Source: Oscillospiraceae bacterium
GTDB taxonomy: Bacteria > Bacillota_A > Clostridia > Oscillospirales > Oscillospiraceae
Direction: 5' to 3'
Assembly: GCA_015068055.1 (NCBI GenBank)
Contig: SVLG01000079.1
Span: 1 to 7,046 of the forward strand
Length of the DNA: 7,046 nucleotides
Shown: positions 6,048 to 7,046 of the stretch, one piece after another
Layout: each line of letters begins with the position of its first letter
Numbering within the stretch: position 1 is the first letter of the stretch
Notes under the pieces: model-generated
Databases searched by the model: none
Seen by the model: the letters and a program-made list of their open reading frames with translations, nothing else
What the model was told of the DNA's origin: nothing
Translations under genes and position numbers: made by a program

Positions 6048-7004
6048 ATGAATACTCAGGATCGTCTGGACAGAACCGCTCGTATCGAGCGCATCAAGCA
6101 CATCCTTTCCTACGCCGCCATCATCATTCTGGCTGTGCTCTTTACCTTCCCCCTTTACTGGATCATCACCGGCGCTTTCAAGACCAAGCAGGATATCATG
6201 TCCGTGGCTCCCGTGTGGGTTCCCACGGAGTGGGTGATGACCAACTTTGAGAACCTGATGAGCAAGCGCAGCGCGCCTCTCTTTGACATGACTCTCGGCG
6301 GCTGGGCCATCAACGCTTTCGGTTACACCTTCAAGACCGCCGGTATCACCATTACCGGCCCCACGGTGCCCGCTGCCATCCGCTGGTTGGTGAACACCGT
6401 GTTTATGTCCGTGAGCTCCATGCTCATCACCTGTCTTACCGCCGCCATGGCCGGCTATGCTCTGGCCAAGAAGCGCTTCTACGGCCGCGCCCTGATCTTC
6501 TCTCTGATCGTCTGCGCCATGGCCCTGCCCAAGCAGGTTATTCTGATCCCCATGCTCCGCGAGATGGGCGCTCTGGGCCTTTACGACACCATCTGGGCCG
6601 TGATTTTCCCCATTGTTGGTTGGCCCTTCGGCGTCTTCCTCCTCAAGCAGTTTGCTGAGGGCGTTCCCACCGAGATGGTGGAGGCCTGCCGCATCGACGG
6701 CGCCAACGAATGGCGCACCTTTACCGACGTCATCTTCCCCATGATCAAGCCCGGCGTCGGCGCCTGCGCCATTTTCACCTTCATCAACTCCTGGAACGAC
6801 TACTTCATGCAGCTCATCATGCTGACCTCCAGCAAGAACCTGACCATCTCCCTCGGTATTGCCACCATGCAGGGCGAGAACGCCACGGACTTCGGTCTGC
6901 TGATGGCCGGTGCTGCGCTGGCCTCCGTGCCCATCATCATCGTCTTCCTGGTGTTCCAGAAGTACTTTACCAAGGGTATCACCATGGGCGCCGTCAAGGG
7001 CTGA
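6048..7004 (+). CDS. CUT1 sugar ABC transporter permease 2 (MalG/UgpE-like)
   Basis: A 318-residue permease, somewhat longer than the usual 270-300. The first helix is at about 21-43, the YALAKKRFYGR turn at 137-147, the EAA loop at VEACRIDGANEWRTFTDVIFP (211-231), and the conserved C-terminus FQKYFTKGITMGAVKG at 303-318. The extra length sits in the extracytoplasmic loop between the first and second helices (about 72-112), which is larger than normal. AAGGAGG at 6034-6040 is 7 nt before ATG 6048 and only 4 nt before an in-frame GTG at 6045, so the ATG is chosen. It forms the membrane channel with permease 1 and receives ligand from the upstream lipoprotein. Confidence 0.92.
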   Translation: MNTQDRLDRTARIERIKHILSYAAIIILAVLFTFPLYWIITGAFKTKQDIMSVAPVWVPTEWVMTNFENLMSKRSAPLFDMTLGGWAINAFGYTFKTAGITITGPTVPAAIRWLVNTVFMSVSSMLITCLTAAMAGYALAKKRFYGRALIFSLIVCAMALPKQVILIPMLREMGALGLYDTIWAVIFPIVGWPFGVFLLKQFAEGVPTEMVEACRIDGANEWRTFTDVIFPMIKPGVGACAIFTFINSWNDYFMQLIMLTSSKNLTISLGIATMQGENATDFGLLMAGAALASVPIIIVFLVFQKYFTKGITMGAVKG

Positions 7005-7014
7005 GGAACGGCAT

Positions 7015-7046
7015 ATGATCCTTGCAAAAAACGAAACGGCTGCGGA
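7015..7046 (+). CDS. Start of a further operon gene, cut by window edge
   Basis: ATG at 7015 follows GAGGAA (7003-7008), which overlaps the stop codon of permease 2, with a 6-nt spacing. The ten visible codons read MILAKNETAA. The tight spacing shows it belongs to the transporter operon, but too little is present to name a product. In comparable loci this slot often holds a sugar-processing enzyme. Confidence 0.55.
   Translation, partial: MILAKNETAA

Noticed and set aside
5193..6101. A 302-codon minus-strand open frame opposite permease 1.
   Set aside because: Its His/Asp/Gly/Val-rich translation is the complement of membrane-segment codons. The opposite strand has a clear EAA-loop permease.

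Overview
The window looks like chromosome from a moderately GC-rich, Gram-positive gut Clostridia-type bacterium, plausibly Oscillospirales. The signs are strong AGGAGG-type ribosome binding sites, sigma-A-like promoters, a lipoprotein solute-binding protein with a lipobox, a DUF624/YesL protein, and a CUT1 sugar ABC transporter with no ATPase gene in view. The taxonomic placement is inference from style, not a sequence match.

Layout. Positions 1-1927 are a minus-strand pair: an AGE-type N-acylglucosamine 2-epimerase (1927 to 737), followed 12 nt later by an RpiR/MurR-family HTH-SIS regulator (724 down to the left edge, cut off). A compact 70-bp divergent region (1928-1997) separates the epimerase from a plus-strand DUF624/YesL-type membrane protein (1998-2603), which ends in a clear intrinsic terminator. 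Convergent to it is a minus-strand SGNH/GDSL hydrolase of the Mycobacterium smegmatis acyltransferase/arylesterase type (3293 to 2637). A 262-bp divergent control region (3294-3555) carries promoters in both directions and several CTTTCG/CGAAAG palindromes. The plus strand then encodes the transporter: a lipoprotein binding protein (3556-4938), a strong hairpin terminator or attenuator, a palindromic repeat-like element, permease 1 (5130-6035, TTG start), permease 2 (6048-7004) and the first codons of another gene (from 7015).

How it may work together. The binding protein and two permeases would import a sugar or short oligosaccharide, probably energised by a shared ATPase encoded elsewhere. 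The epimerase has the two catalytic histidine motifs of the GlcNAc/ManNAc 2-epimerase (renin-binding protein) branch, so an amino sugar is the likely substrate. Host sialic acid, catabolised through ManNAc to GlcNAc, is the most economical hypothesis. The SGNH hydrolase could remove acyl groups from that sugar inside the cell, and the SIS-domain regulator would sense a sugar phosphate from the pathway. No NanA lyase, NanK kinase, sialidase or deacetylase is visible in the window, so the sialic-acid assignment is an inference from the epimerase and its neighbours.

Nothing here is clearly a new class of system. The items most worth a second look are the paired palindromes at the divergent promoters, the palindromic element between the binding protein and permease genes, and the unusual gene combination.
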